This document shows, in pieces, positions 51,639 to 60,568 of a stretch of 64,000 nt of DNA (position 1 is the first letter of the stretch; each line of letters starts with the position of its first letter). The DNA is from Streptomyces cinerochromogenes. GTDB lineage: Bacteria; Actinomycetota; Actinomycetes; Streptomycetales; Streptomycetaceae. The stretch is taken from positions 62,001 through 126,000 of the forward strand of contig NZ_BMRM01000020.1 in assembly GCF_014648635.1 (NCBI RefSeq), in the 5' to 3' direction. The notes under the pieces are model-generated. The model had not been told where the DNA came from and made no database searches. It was given only the letters and a program-made list of their open reading frames with translations. Both the position numbers and the translations under genes were made by a program.

Positions 51639-53630
51639 TCACGTCGCTGCCGCTGTCGGCGTCTCCGCCTGCTTCGCCGCCGCGTCGATCGCCGAGAGCG
51701 ACTTGCGGACCTGGTTGCGGTCCGTGGTGTACCAGAAGTCCGGCAAGGACGCCTTGAGATAGCCGCCGTACCGCGCGGTGGCCAGCCGCTGGTCCAGCAC
51801 GGCAACCACGCCCCGGTCGCCGGACGCCCGGACGAGACGGCCGGCACCCTGCGCCATGAGCAGGGCCGCGTGCGTGGCGGCCACCGCCATGAACCCGTTG
51901 CCCCCGGCGTCCTCCACGGCCTTCTGGCGTGCGCTCATCAGCGGATCGTCGGGCCGCGGGAACGGGATCTTGTCCATGACGACCAGCTGGCAGCTGGGGC
52001 CCGGGACGTCGACGCCCTGCCACAGCGACAGTGTGCCGAAGAGACAGGTCTTGGGATCGGCCGCGAAGTTCTTGATCAGTTCGCCGAGCGTCTCCTCGCC
52101 CTGGAGCAGGATCGGGAACTCGGGGATCCGGGAACGCAGCTCCTCAGCGGCGAGCTGGGCGGCCCGCATGGACGAGAACAGGCCGAGGGTGCGCCCCCCG
52201 GCTGCCTGGATCAGCTCGGTCAGCTCGTCGAGCATGTCGGTGCGCTCGCCGTCACGCGCCGGCCGCGCCAGGTGTTTGGCGACGTACAGGATGCCCTGCT
52301 TGCGGTAGTCGAAGGGCGAGCCGACGTCGATGCCCTTCCACTGCGGCAGGTCATCGCCCTCCGCCCCCTCAGGGCCGAGCCCCAGTGAAGCGCCGACGCC
52401 GTTGAAGTCGCCGCCCAGCTTGAGCGTCGCCGAAGTGAGCACGACCGCCCGATCGGCGAAGAGCTTCTCCCTGAGCAGGCCGGAGACCGACATGGGGGCG
52501 ACCCTGAGGGACGCGCCGAAGCGGTCGTGCCGCTCGTACCAGACGACGTCCCACTCCGAGCCGTTCAGTACCCGCTCTGCGACGTCGTGCACCGTCTCCA
52601 CCGAGGCCAGCGCCTGCTTGCGGACCGCGTCCTCGTCCTGGACGGACTTGTCACGTGTCGCACCGATAGCGGTGATCACCGTGCGGGCGGCATCTCTCAG
52701 CGCCATCAGCGCGTAGCCGAGGTCTTCCGGGATCTCCTCCAGGCGGCCCGGCAGCGCCAGTTCCATGAGCCGCTCGAAGCCCTCGGCGGCGGTCTGGAGC
52801 TGATCGGCGGCCTTCTCGTTGACCAGCTTTGCGGCACGGCGCACGGCACGGTTGACCTGGCCGGGTGTGAGTTCGCCGGTGGCGACACCGGTGACGCGGG
52901 AGACGAGTTCGTGCGCCTCGTCCACGATCAGCACCTCGTGCTGGGGCAGCACCGGGGCGCCCTCGATGGCGTCGATGGCCAGCAGGGCGTGGTTGGTCAC
53001 GACGACCTCGGCGAGCTTGGCCCGCTCACGGGCCATCTCGGCGAAGCACTCGGCGCCGTAGGCGCACTTCGACGCACCCAGGCACTCTCGCGACGACACC
53101 GACACCTGCGCCCAGGCACGGTCCGAGACACCCGGAGTGAGATCGTCGCGGTCGCCGCTCTCGGTCTCGTCCGCCCAGTCCCGCAGCCTCAGGAGATCCT
53201 GGCCCAGCTTGCTGGTGGGCGCGGCGGCCTCGAACTGGTCGAAGAGCCCCTCCTCCTCGTCCTGCGGCATTCCCTCGTGCAGGCGGTGCAGGCACAGGTA
53301 GTTCGACCGGCCCTTGAGCATCGCGAACTCCGGGCGGCGCCGCAGCAGCGGGTGCAGGGCGTCGACCGTGCGCGGCAGGTCCCGCTCGACCAGCTGGCGC
53401 TGCAGGGCGAGCGTGGCCGTCGCGACGACCACCCGTTCTCCGTGCGCGAGCGCGGGCACGAGGTAGCCGAGCGACTTTCCGGTGCCGGTGCCGGCCTGGA
53501 CCAGCAGGTGGGATCCGTCGTCGATCGCCTCGGCGACCGCTTCTGCCATGGTCACCTGGCCAGGGCGCTCCGTGCCGCCGACGGCCGAGACAGCGGCATG
53601 CAGGAGTTCGGGGAGTGAGGGCTTCGTCAT
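51639..53630 (-). CDS. DinG/XPD-family ATP-dependent DNA helicase
   Basis: A 663-residue superfamily-2 helicase of the iron-sulfur (DinG/YoaA/XPD) group. Walker A AGTGTGKS (46-53), DEAH box (VLIVDEAHELVSR), a four-cysteine FeS insertion (one Cys in NYLCLHR, then CLGASKC and AEC), and C-terminal motifs (GLFSSMRAAQLAAEEL, GRLVRASGDRGVVAVLDQR). It unwinds DNA and possibly R-loops. ATG 53630. Convergent with lexA; no SOS box was seen upstream. Confidence 0.92.
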   Translation of the reverse strand: MTKPSLPELLHAAVSAVGGTERPGQVTMAEAVAEAIDDGSHLLVQAGTGTGKSLGYLVPALAHGERVVVATATLALQRQLVERDLPRTVDALHPLLRRRPEFAMLKGRSNYLCLHRLHEGMPQDEEEGLFDQFEAAAPTSKLGQDLLRLRDWADETESGDRDDLTPGVSDRAWAQVSVSSRECLGASKCAYGAECFAEMARERAKLAEVVVTNHALLAIDAIEGAPVLPQHEVLIVDEAHELVSRVTGVATGELTPGQVNRAVRRAAKLVNEKAADQLQTAAEGFERLMELALPGRLEEIPEDLGYALMALRDAARTVITAIGATRDKSVQDEDAVRKQALASVETVHDVAERVLNGSEWDVVWYERHDRFGASLRVAPMSVSGLLREKLFADRAVVLTSATLKLGGDFNGVGASLGLGPEGAEGDDLPQWKGIDVGSPFDYRKQGILYVAKHLARPARDGERTDMLDELTELIQAAGGRTLGLFSSMRAAQLAAEELRSRIPEFPILLQGEETLGELIKNFAADPKTCLFGTLSLWQGVDVPGPSCQLVVMDKIPFPRPDDPLMSARQKAVEDAGGNGFMAVAATHAALLMAQGAGRLVRASGDRGVVAVLDQRLATARYGGYLKASLPDFWYTTDRNQVRKSLSAIDAAAKQAETPTAAAT

Positions 53631-54126
53631 AGCCTGACCACCCTACGACCCTGCACTGACAAACGGGTGATCACGGCGGAGGCAGGGGGTGGAATCACGG
53701 CCGGGGCTCCTAGGGGCGGTGAGCTGCTGGGCGGGCGGAACGAGGCAGACGCAGCGAGGCTGACGGGGGGGCACGGGCGCTCGGCGCATTGCCGGACCGC
53801 CGGATCGCCGGGCCGTGGGAGCGCCGGGGCGGGACACCGACGGGACTGGGCACCGACGGGGCTGGGCACCGACGACCGGGCGGAGCGGAAGTCGGTAGGA
53901 GGCGGACCGGACGTCGGCGGCTCGGCGGCTCGGCGGCTCGGCGGCTCGGCGGCTCGGCGGCTCGGCGGCTCGGCGGCTCGGCGGCTCGGCGGCTCGGCGG
54001 CTCGGCGGGATGTAACGCGTCCAGCACATCCCTCCCGCACACGGACGCCCTCGAATTTTTTTCTCGGACCGGGAACACCGCGGATCCACCACTCGTATCT
54101 CATTGTGAGCAGCCAGTCACGTGACG
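53631..54126. other. Repeat-rich intergenic region
   Basis: 496 bases upstream of the dinG-like gene. It contains three ~16-bp units GGGCACCGACGGGGCT (53831-53880) and eleven perfect 8-bp units (53916-54003). The reading frames through it exist on both strands in all frames because of the repeat and are not genes. Confidence 0.8.
53916..54003. repeat. Eleven tandem copies of GGCGGCTC
   Basis: 88 bp = 11 exact copies of the octamer GGCGGCTC, followed by a broken copy. The period is not a multiple of three and the tract is intergenic. Confidence 0.97.
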
Positions 54127-54897
54127 CTACAACACATCGCGCAGGTCCCGGTCCCGGATCATGAGGGCGGCCCGCTTGCCGGGCAGGTCGATCTCGTCCG
54201 CGTACCGGAAGCCGGCGCTCAGGAACGCGGCAACGGAGGGGGTGTTACGAAGATCGGGTTCTGACACGACCCGTGCACAGGTGGGACACCGGTCGAGGAT
54301 CAGGTCGGCCACGGCTCGCAGGAGGGCGGATCCCAGCCCCCGTCTCCGGTCGGCGGGGTCACCGACGAGAAGGTGGATCCCGGTGTCATGCGGGCGGGCC
54401 GGATAGTGGCGGGCCAGCGGATCCAGGTCTGCCCGGTAGACCTCCCAATAACTCATCGGGGTGCCGTCGAGTACGCCGAGGCACGGCACGCTGCGCCCGT
54501 CGCCGTGGAGTTGAGTGCGCAGGTGGTCCTCGGTCCGGTCGCGGGGCCCGGCCAGGTCCCAGAAATGCGCGACGGCGGGGTCGTTCATCCAGCGGTGGAC
54601 GAGCGGCAGGTCCTGGTCGATGCGTACGGGCACCAGCCGGAAGGAGCCGACGGGGGTCGTGACCGGGCCCCACGCGGCGAGTCGGGCGAGGAGGCCGACC
54701 GTCGCCCCGGCGCAGAGAGTGACGAACCGAGCCGGCAGGCACAGTTCCAGCGTGTCCTCGCTGTCGGGGTCGTCGTCCTCGACGGTGAACCGGCCGAACG
54801 GAGAGTTCCGGGGGCCCGCGGTGTCCGTTCGCGGTCCGGCGCTGTCCGGGTGGGCAGAAGCGGGGCCGGTTCCGGCGTTCGCGTCGGTGGGAGGCAC
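54127..54897 (-). CDS. GNAT-family siderophore N-acyltransferase
   Basis: A 256-residue acetyltransferase of the IucB/AlcB-RhbD type. After a disordered start (1-55), the GNAT fold runs about 85-250: VHRWMNDPAVAHFWDLAGP, SYWEVYRADLDPLARHYPAR, the acetyl-CoA loop DPADRRRGLGSALLRAVADL, and TPSVAAFLSAGFRYADEIDL. It should acylate a hydroxylamine or amine of the siderophore precursor. GTG 54897 follows GGAGCGC. Last gene of the three-gene operon with an NIS synthetase and an aminotransferase upstream; corresponds to SCO5800 by order, from memory. Confidence 0.9.
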   Translation of the reverse strand: MPPTDANAGTGPASAHPDSAGPRTDTAGPRNSPFGRFTVEDDDPDSEDTLELCLPARFVTLCAGATVGLLARLAAWGPVTTPVGSFRLVPVRIDQDLPLVHRWMNDPAVAHFWDLAGPRDRTEDHLRTQLHGDGRSVPCLGVLDGTPMSYWEVYRADLDPLARHYPARPHDTGIHLLVGDPADRRRGLGSALLRAVADLILDRCPTCARVVSEPDLRNTPSVAAFLSAGFRYADEIDLPGKRAALMIRDRDLRDVL

Positions 54898-55019
54898 GGT
54901 GCGCTCCTCTCAGGAGACGAGGTGGGTCATGTTCCTCGGATGTGCGGAGGTTGGTACGGCTCGCTACGGGTGCCGCCCGCTCAGGAGGCGCGGACGGACG
55001 ACTGGCTCAGGAACGAAGT

Positions 55020-57212
55020 TCACAGGTGCAGGGGGTTGGCGATGGTGACGTAGACGGACTGGGTGTCGACCGGGCCGACGAGTTCGTCGAGACCGTGCAG
55101 CCGAGTCAGCAGGTTGGCTTTGCAGCGCAGGAGGGGTGAGTGGAGCAGGAGGTCGGGCAGGGAGGTGCGCAAGGGGGTGGGCCCTGAGGCGAGGTCGGTG
55201 AGGAATCGACGGAAGGCCGCGAGGAGCAGTCGCTCGTCGGCGAGGCGTTGGGAGCCGAAGGCACCGATGAGGCCGAGCACGTTGTTGACGGCGAGGTAGT
55301 AGGCGAAGCGTTCGTCGGTGACCTCGTCCGGCACAAAGGTGTCGCTGCGCTCCCCGATGCCGGGGAGCCGGGCGTCCAGTTCGGCTCGCCGGGACTCGCG
55401 GAAGTAGTACCCCTGGTTGTCCCGGTAGCGGCCACCGGCCGGCCAGCCGTCGCCGTCCAGGAGGAGCAGTGTGTTCTGCTGATGGGCTTCGAGGGCGACG
55501 CCGGCCTCGCTGTCCAGCCAGAGGACGGGCCGGACCACGTGCTCCAGATAGCGGAGGAACCACTCCGCGGAGACGGCGCCGACAGGCCGACCGGTGCGGG
55601 TGGCGAGGCGGGCGACGACCTGGGCCAGGCGCGACCGCAGCGGCCTTGTCGTGGGGCGTGACGCGGTGGTGGCGGACGGCTCGACGTAGGGGCGGGGTGA
55701 GACGAGCCCGGCAACGCAGCCGACGTCGTCGGTCGGGGCGAACGGGTTGTGCCGGATCACCACGTCGAGCCCCGGCACGGGCCGGCCGTCCGGGTCGTCG
55801 ACGGCCAGCCAGGCCGGGTCGCGGACGATGTCGAAGCAGGGGTGGGCCGCCTGCCACTGGCCGGCCAGGCCGGTGCGCAGCAGCCGGTGCACCTCGACTC
55901 CGCGGTGGAGTTCCTTGCGGAGGTTCTCGCGGCGGGAGTTGGTGATGCGCAGGGCCAGCGAGAGCTTGAGCATCGCGGGCGCACCGGGTCGGTGCACGGT
56001 TCGCACGGAGGAGGTGGGATGCCAGGGAGTGCCCAGGGGGCCGAGTTCGCAGAGGAGCCCGGAGTCGAGCAGTGCGGTGATGGAAGGGCGGTGCCGTACC
56101 TCGCGCGCCTGCCAGGGGTGAAGGGGCAAGGCGGTGTAGCCCTCGGGCAGCGGTGGTTCGGTTCCGGCGCCGGCCAGCCGGCGGATGAGGTGCCCTGCGG
56201 GGACGGGACGGCCGCGCTCGGTCCAGGCGGAGTCGGTCGCGAGGAGAGAGGGGGCGACAGCCAGCCAGTGCAGGGGGAAGGAGCCGCGCAACTCCGGTGA
56301 GTACCGGTGGGCTTCGGCCTCGGTCAGCCCTTCCCGGCTCTTCGGGGTCGGGTGCAGGGGATGTCCGAGGAGGAGGGCCTGTTCGGCGCTGAGGAAGAGG
56401 TCCGGGGGGTCGGTGGGGTCCTGGCGCCGATGCCGGATGAAGGTCGCGGTACGTCGGACGGAGTCGGCCACCCTGGCCACGAGGTCGACGCCGTCACCTG
56501 GACCGGAGCCAGGGCCGGGACCGGAGCCAGGGCCGAGGTCAGGGCCGGGGTCAGAGCCAGGGCTGTGACCCGTGCCGTCGCGGGGTTCGGGGGCATTCCC
56601 GCCACGACCACCCGGGCCGACTCCGTCACCACCCCCCAGACCCCCCAGACCGAAGCCGTCCCCACCACCCGAACCGACTCGGACACCACCCCCCGGGCCG
56701 AAGCCAACCCCACCACCCTCGGCCTCACCGGGGCCGACGGCAGTCGGGGTGGCGGCGTCCGGGGCGCTGGTCTTCTCGTCGGTGGATTCCCTGGTGAGCA
56801 GGGACGCGAGGGTGACGGCGTCGACCGGGGGTGCGGTGTCGGGTGCGTCGACCAGGTGTGGGGGGTCGAAGCGGTGCCAGCCGGAAGGGGACCAGTAGCG
56901 GACCGGTGCGATCAGGGCGGTGCCGCTGGCGGGCAGCGGGATGTGGAGGCTGCCGGTCGTCGGAGCGGCGAGGCCGGTCTCGCGGATCCAGCACCGCAGG
57001 AGGTTCTCGACGGCGGCGGCCTGGGCCGCGGAGCCGGGGTCGGGGTTCTCCAGCGGGTCGGCGCCGACGGCTGTCCCACGGGTGGGATGCGCTTCCCGCT
57101 TCTTCTGTGGCGGGACCGGCTCGGGAAGCGGTGCGGCGGAGGACGGGGGGCCGGGGGCTTTCTGGTCGTCGGGGATGCCGGAGCGGCCGTCGGGGGTGGG
57201 GGTGGCGTTCAT
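55020..57212 (-). CDS. NIS siderophore synthetase, IucA/IucC family
   Basis: A 730-residue ATP-dependent synthetase that condenses a carboxylate such as citrate or succinate with an amine. Landmarks: PLHPWQ, SSVRTVH (ATP loop), KLSLALRITNSRRENLRKE, EAHQQNTLLLLDG and YRDNQGYYFRES, plus a FhuF-like C-terminal end. The N-terminus (about residues 1-60) is disordered and an ~80-residue Gly/Pro-rich insert (encoded about 56490-56740) interrupts the N-terminal domain, making it longer than the usual ~600 residues. ATG 57212 has GAGGAG six bases upstream. Central gene of the siderophore trio. Confidence 0.93.
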   Translation of the reverse strand: MNATPTPDGRSGIPDDQKAPGPPSSAAPLPEPVPPQKKREAHPTRGTAVGADPLENPDPGSAAQAAAVENLLRCWIRETGLAAPTTGSLHIPLPASGTALIAPVRYWSPSGWHRFDPPHLVDAPDTAPPVDAVTLASLLTRESTDEKTSAPDAATPTAVGPGEAEGGGVGFGPGGGVRVGSGGGDGFGLGGLGGGDGVGPGGRGGNAPEPRDGTGHSPGSDPGPDLGPGSGPGPGSGPGDGVDLVARVADSVRRTATFIRHRRQDPTDPPDLFLSAEQALLLGHPLHPTPKSREGLTEAEAHRYSPELRGSFPLHWLAVAPSLLATDSAWTERGRPVPAGHLIRRLAGAGTEPPLPEGYTALPLHPWQAREVRHRPSITALLDSGLLCELGPLGTPWHPTSSVRTVHRPGAPAMLKLSLALRITNSRRENLRKELHRGVEVHRLLRTGLAGQWQAAHPCFDIVRDPAWLAVDDPDGRPVPGLDVVIRHNPFAPTDDVGCVAGLVSPRPYVEPSATTASRPTTRPLRSRLAQVVARLATRTGRPVGAVSAEWFLRYLEHVVRPVLWLDSEAGVALEAHQQNTLLLLDGDGWPAGGRYRDNQGYYFRESRRAELDARLPGIGERSDTFVPDEVTDERFAYYLAVNNVLGLIGAFGSQRLADERLLLAAFRRFLTDLASGPTPLRTSLPDLLLHSPLLRCKANLLTRLHGLDELVGPVDTQSVYVTIANPLHL

Positions 57213-57466
57213 GACGGCTCCTCTGGGGCTGGGGTGAGGTGGTGCGGGCTCTTTCCGTGGTCCGCTCCCGCTCCCGCTGTCGCTGTCGCCGTTGCTTCGT
57301 GGTGAGCGGGACTGGGAGGGAGAGCGGGACGTGCAGGGGGTGATGTGTGGGTGACGGCGGCGGTCTGTGTCGACCTCGCTGCCGGGATACCGGGAGTGCC
57401 GAGAATGCCGGGAGTCTCGGAAGGAGGTGGAGCGGAATGAGGGGACGGGAGGGGCCTGTGAGGTGG

Positions 57467-58939
57467 TCAGCCCGCGTGTTCGGCAGAGCCGGGGTGTCTT
57501 GGCTGGTGCGGGTCGTGGGTTGCGTGCTGGCGGGCCGCCGCCGCGACCGCGTCGGCCAGGCGGTCGAGTACGGCCGTCGCCTGTTCGTCGCTGATCGTCA
57601 GGGGTGGAAGCAGCCGGATCACGGACGCGTGACGGCCGCCGAGTTCGACGATCAGTCCGCGCTGGAGGCACTCCCGCTGTACGGCGGCGGCCAGCTGGGG
57701 GGCGGCCGGGTGCGGGGTGCGGGTGGGCTCCAGGCCGGTCGGTGCGGTGTCGGGGTGGCCCGGAAGGGGTGCCGTGTGAGAGGAGGTGTGGTCGGTGTCC
57801 GGGTCCACCAGTTCGACGCCGATCATCAGTCCGCGTCCCCGTACGTCTCCCACGCACGGGAACTGGTGGGTGAGTTCCGTCAGTTGGGTGAGCATGCGGG
57901 CACCGAGGGCGGCGGCGCGTTCGGCGAGGGCGTTCTCGCGGACGTAGGCGAGGGTGGCGGTGCCCGCGGCCATGGCGAGCTGGTTGCCGCGGAAGGTGCC
58001 GGCGTGGGCGCCGGGCTGCCAGACGTCGAGATCGTCGCGGTAGACGATCACGGCCAGCGGGAGGCTGCCGCCGATGGCCTTCGACAGGACCATGACGTCG
58101 GGGGTGATGCCGCTGTGGTCGACGGCCCAGAAGGCACCGGTGCGGCCCACTCCGGTCTGGATCTCGTCGGCGATCAGCGGGATGGCCCGGTCGGTCGTGA
58201 GCCGGCGCATGCGGCGCAGCCAGCCGTCCGGTGCGGGGATCACTCCGCCCTCGCCCTGGACGGGTTCGAGGATCATGCCGGCCGGCAGGGGGACGCCGGA
58301 CTTCGGGTCGTCGAGGAGGGACTCGGTCCAGCGGGCGGCGAGTTCGGCGCCGGGCCGGCCGCCGACGCCGAAGGGGCAGCGGTAGTCCTGGGGGTAGGGC
58401 AGGCGGGCGACCTGGACATCGCGTGCGCTGCCGGAGGCGGCCAGGGCGCCGGCCGTCATGCCGTGGTAGGCGCCGGTGAAGGCGAGGATGCCGGTGCGGC
58501 CGGTCGCGGCCCGGACCAGTTTGAGGGCGGCCTCGACGGCGTCGGTGCCGGCCGGTCCGCAGAACTGCACGCGGGCCCGGTCGGTGAGGCCGGGCGGCAG
58601 GGTACGGAACAGCTCGGTGATGAAGGCGTCCTTGACGGGGGTCGCGAGGTCGAGGACGGAGAGGGGGGCGCCGGAGTCGAGGACCGTGCGGATGGCTTCG
58701 AGCACGACCGGGTGGTTGTGGCCGAGGGCGAGGGTGCCGGCGCCGGAGAGGCAGTCCAGGTAACGGCGGCCGTCGGCGCCCTCGATGGTGAGCCCGCGCG
58801 CCCGGACCGGCACGATCGGCAGGGCGCGGGCGTAGGTGCGCGCCGAGGACTCACGCGCCGACTGGCGTCTCAGGATCCCCTCGTGCACGGCCCGCTCTTG
58901 CCCGGGTGTGCCTCCAGTCATGGACTCCGTAACGGCCAC
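57467..58939 (-). CDS. Class III aminotransferase, diaminobutyrate:2-oxoglutarate type (siderophore-linked)
   Basis: A 490-residue PLP enzyme. Key parts: GAGTLALGHNHP, CGPAGTDAVEAALKL, FTGAYHGMTAGALAASG, DEIQTGVGRTG and the PLP lysine in VLSKAIGGSLPLA. It resembles RhbA/DABA aminotransferases that make 2,4-diaminobutyrate from aspartate semialdehyde. A Pro/Thr/His-rich insert (DTDHTSSHTAPLPGHPD) lies in the C-terminal part. GTG 58939 has GGGGAGG ten bases upstream; ATG 58921 is the alternative. First gene of the trio; no iron box was found upstream. Confidence 0.9.
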   Translation of the reverse strand: MAVTESMTGGTPGQERAVHEGILRRQSARESSARTYARALPIVPVRARGLTIEGADGRRYLDCLSGAGTLALGHNHPVVLEAIRTVLDSGAPLSVLDLATPVKDAFITELFRTLPPGLTDRARVQFCGPAGTDAVEAALKLVRAATGRTGILAFTGAYHGMTAGALAASGSARDVQVARLPYPQDYRCPFGVGGRPGAELAARWTESLLDDPKSGVPLPAGMILEPVQGEGGVIPAPDGWLRRMRRLTTDRAIPLIADEIQTGVGRTGAFWAVDHSGITPDVMVLSKAIGGSLPLAVIVYRDDLDVWQPGAHAGTFRGNQLAMAAGTATLAYVRENALAERAAALGARMLTQLTELTHQFPCVGDVRGRGLMIGVELVDPDTDHTSSHTAPLPGHPDTAPTGLEPTRTPHPAAPQLAAAVQRECLQRGLIVELGGRHASVIRLLPPLTISDEQATAVLDRLADAVAAAARQHATHDPHQPRHPGSAEHAG

Positions 58940-59275
58940 TGCGCGTTGTCCTCCCCGCTGTTCAAGGATGAGTCGGTCCTCCGGGACCGCACGGACAGCT
59001 GGCCCCACCGGCTACAACCGCGGACCGTTCGGGCGGTTACGGGGTCACCGGGAGTTCGTTGGCGCGCGCCCTGTTCAGGCGGCTTTCCGGCCGGGCCTGT
59101 TCGGGCAGCCTGTGACGGAACCGTTGCCCTGCCGTCAGAACTCCCCCACGGCGACGGCATAGTGTGTGATGCCGTTCCCAGAAGGTCGTGGGACCGGCAT
59201 GAACCATGCACGAGTTCGCCGCCGGTGTCGGGGCCGAAGCGCCGAGTTCCTTTCAGAGCAGGGGGAGTCAAGAAC
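58940..59275. other. Divergent region aminotransferase / lipoprotein protease
   Basis: 336 bases with no gene. An inverted repeat ACGGCAT (59154-59160) / ATGCCGT (59169-59175) with an 8-base loop is the only clear structure. No TTAGG-type iron box is visible. Confidence 0.55.
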
Positions 59276-60502
59276 ATGCGATCCATACGGCCGTCGTTCA
59301 CCGCTCGGCGAGGGAGGGGCCGTCGCCGCGCCTCCACCTCGCTGACGGCGGTCGCTCTCGTGTCGGCGCTGGCGCTGACCGCCACCGCCTGCAACGGCGA
59401 CGGTGACGACAACGCCAACGGCGAGCCGACCGCCACCGCGACGGCGGGCACCGGCGACGGAAAGATCACGATCCCGGACGACCTGAAGCGCAGGCTCAAG
59501 GAGCACGGGATCGACGTCGACAAGTGGAAGCACGGCGCCTGGAAGAACTGGAACAAGGACGACTGGCTGCGCGAGGCCAACGACTTCATCAACCCGATCA
59601 TCAAGGGCCTGTGGGACCCGGACCGGATGCGCGACGCCGACGACCCCGACCAGGGCGTCGACGACAACGACATCTCCGGTGACCAGGGTGTGACGGACCC
59701 GACGCCGCAGCCGGTGAAGGCGCAGGCGGTCACGCCGCCGTACCACGCCGGCGCGGCCACTTCGGGCAAGCTGCTCTTCGACTCGCCCGAGGGCACCATG
59801 GTCTGCTCGGCGACGGTCGTGCAGGACCCGGCGCACCCGGGCAAGTCGAACCTCGTGTGGACGGCGGGTCACTGTGTGCACGCCGGCAAGAAGGGCGGCT
59901 GGTACCGCAACATCGCGTTCGTGCCGTCGTACAACAACCAGGGCAGGTCGGCGGCCGAGCTGGAGAACGCCAGCCGGTCCGACATCGCGCCGTTGGGCGT
60001 GTGGTGGGCCGACGCGGCGAAGACCTCGCAGCAGTGGATCAGCAAGGGCGGTCAGACGGGCGGTGACGGTGCCTCGTACGACTTCGCCGTCATCCATGTG
60101 ACGCCGGAGCAGGGCAGCGGCGGCAAGTCGCTGGAGGAGACCGTCGGCGGGGCGCTGCCGGTGGACTTCGACGCTCCGGCCGTGGCGAACGTGAAGAGCA
60201 TCACGGCGACCGGCTACCCGGCGGCGGCGCCGTACGACGGTCAGCTGATGTACCAGTGCCAGGACAAGCCGGGCCGGCTCTCCATCGAGCAGGCCGACCC
60301 GACGATGTACCGGATCGGGTGCACGATGACCGGTGGCTCCTCCGGTGGCGGCTGGGTGGAGACGGGCGCGGACGGCAAGCCCGCGCTGGTGTCGAACACC
60401 TCCATCGGTCCGGTGAGCGCGGGCTGGCTGGCCGGTCCCCGGCTGGGTGAGGTGGCCAAGGGTGTGTACGAGTCGGTGAGCAAGCAGTTCGCCGGGCGGT
60501 GA
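59276..60502 (+). CDS. Trypsin-like (S1/V8-type) serine protease lipoprotein
   Basis: A 408-residue exported lipoprotein: Arg-rich start, hydrophobic core, lipobox LTATAC near residue 39. Then a Thr/Gly linker and a charged segment (KEHGIDVDKWKHGAWKNWNK), and a chymotrypsin-fold domain (about 160-400) with His in WTAGHC, Asp in SYDFAVIHV and Ser in TGGSSGGGW. ATG 59276 follows GGGGGAG. Substrate unknown; specificity pocket does not look trypsin-like (no Asp before the GGSSGG block). Confidence 0.9.
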   Translation: MRSIRPSFTARRGRGRRRASTSLTAVALVSALALTATACNGDGDDNANGEPTATATAGTGDGKITIPDDLKRRLKEHGIDVDKWKHGAWKNWNKDDWLREANDFINPIIKGLWDPDRMRDADDPDQGVDDNDISGDQGVTDPTPQPVKAQAVTPPYHAGAATSGKLLFDSPEGTMVCSATVVQDPAHPGKSNLVWTAGHCVHAGKKGGWYRNIAFVPSYNNQGRSAAELENASRSDIAPLGVWWADAAKTSQQWISKGGQTGGDGASYDFAVIHVTPEQGSGGKSLEETVGGALPVDFDAPAVANVKSITATGYPAAAPYDGQLMYQCQDKPGRLSIEQADPTMYRIGCTMTGGSSGGGWVETGADGKPALVSNTSIGPVSAGWLAGPRLGEVAKGVYESVSKQFAGR

Positions 60503-60522
60503 GCAGGCCGCGGGCATGACGG

Positions 60523-60553
60523 AGGCCCGTCACCCAGGTGGGGTGGCGGGCCT
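60523..60553. terminator. Bidirectional terminator between the lipoprotein protease gene and hflX
   Basis: AGGCCCGTCACCC (60523-60535) pairs with GGGTGGCGGGCCT (60541-60553) with one G-T wobble. Confidence 0.88.
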
Positions 60554-60568
60554 TCGTGTCGCGGTGGT

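Noticed and set aside
53631-53700. SOS box upstream of the dinG-like helicase
   Set aside because: No TCGAAC or GTTCGA half-site appears near the start codon.
53916-54003. CRISPR array
   Set aside because: The 8-bp units are contiguous, without spacers, and no cas gene is present.
53627-54164. Several open frames rich in EPPSRRAA or ARRLGGSA
   Set aside because: They arise from the 8-bp repeat, which reads open in all frames; there is no start context or conserved end.
58940-59275. Iron box for the siderophore trio
   Set aside because: I searched by eye for TTAGGTTAGGCTCACCTAA-like sequence on both strands and found none, unlike at 9952.
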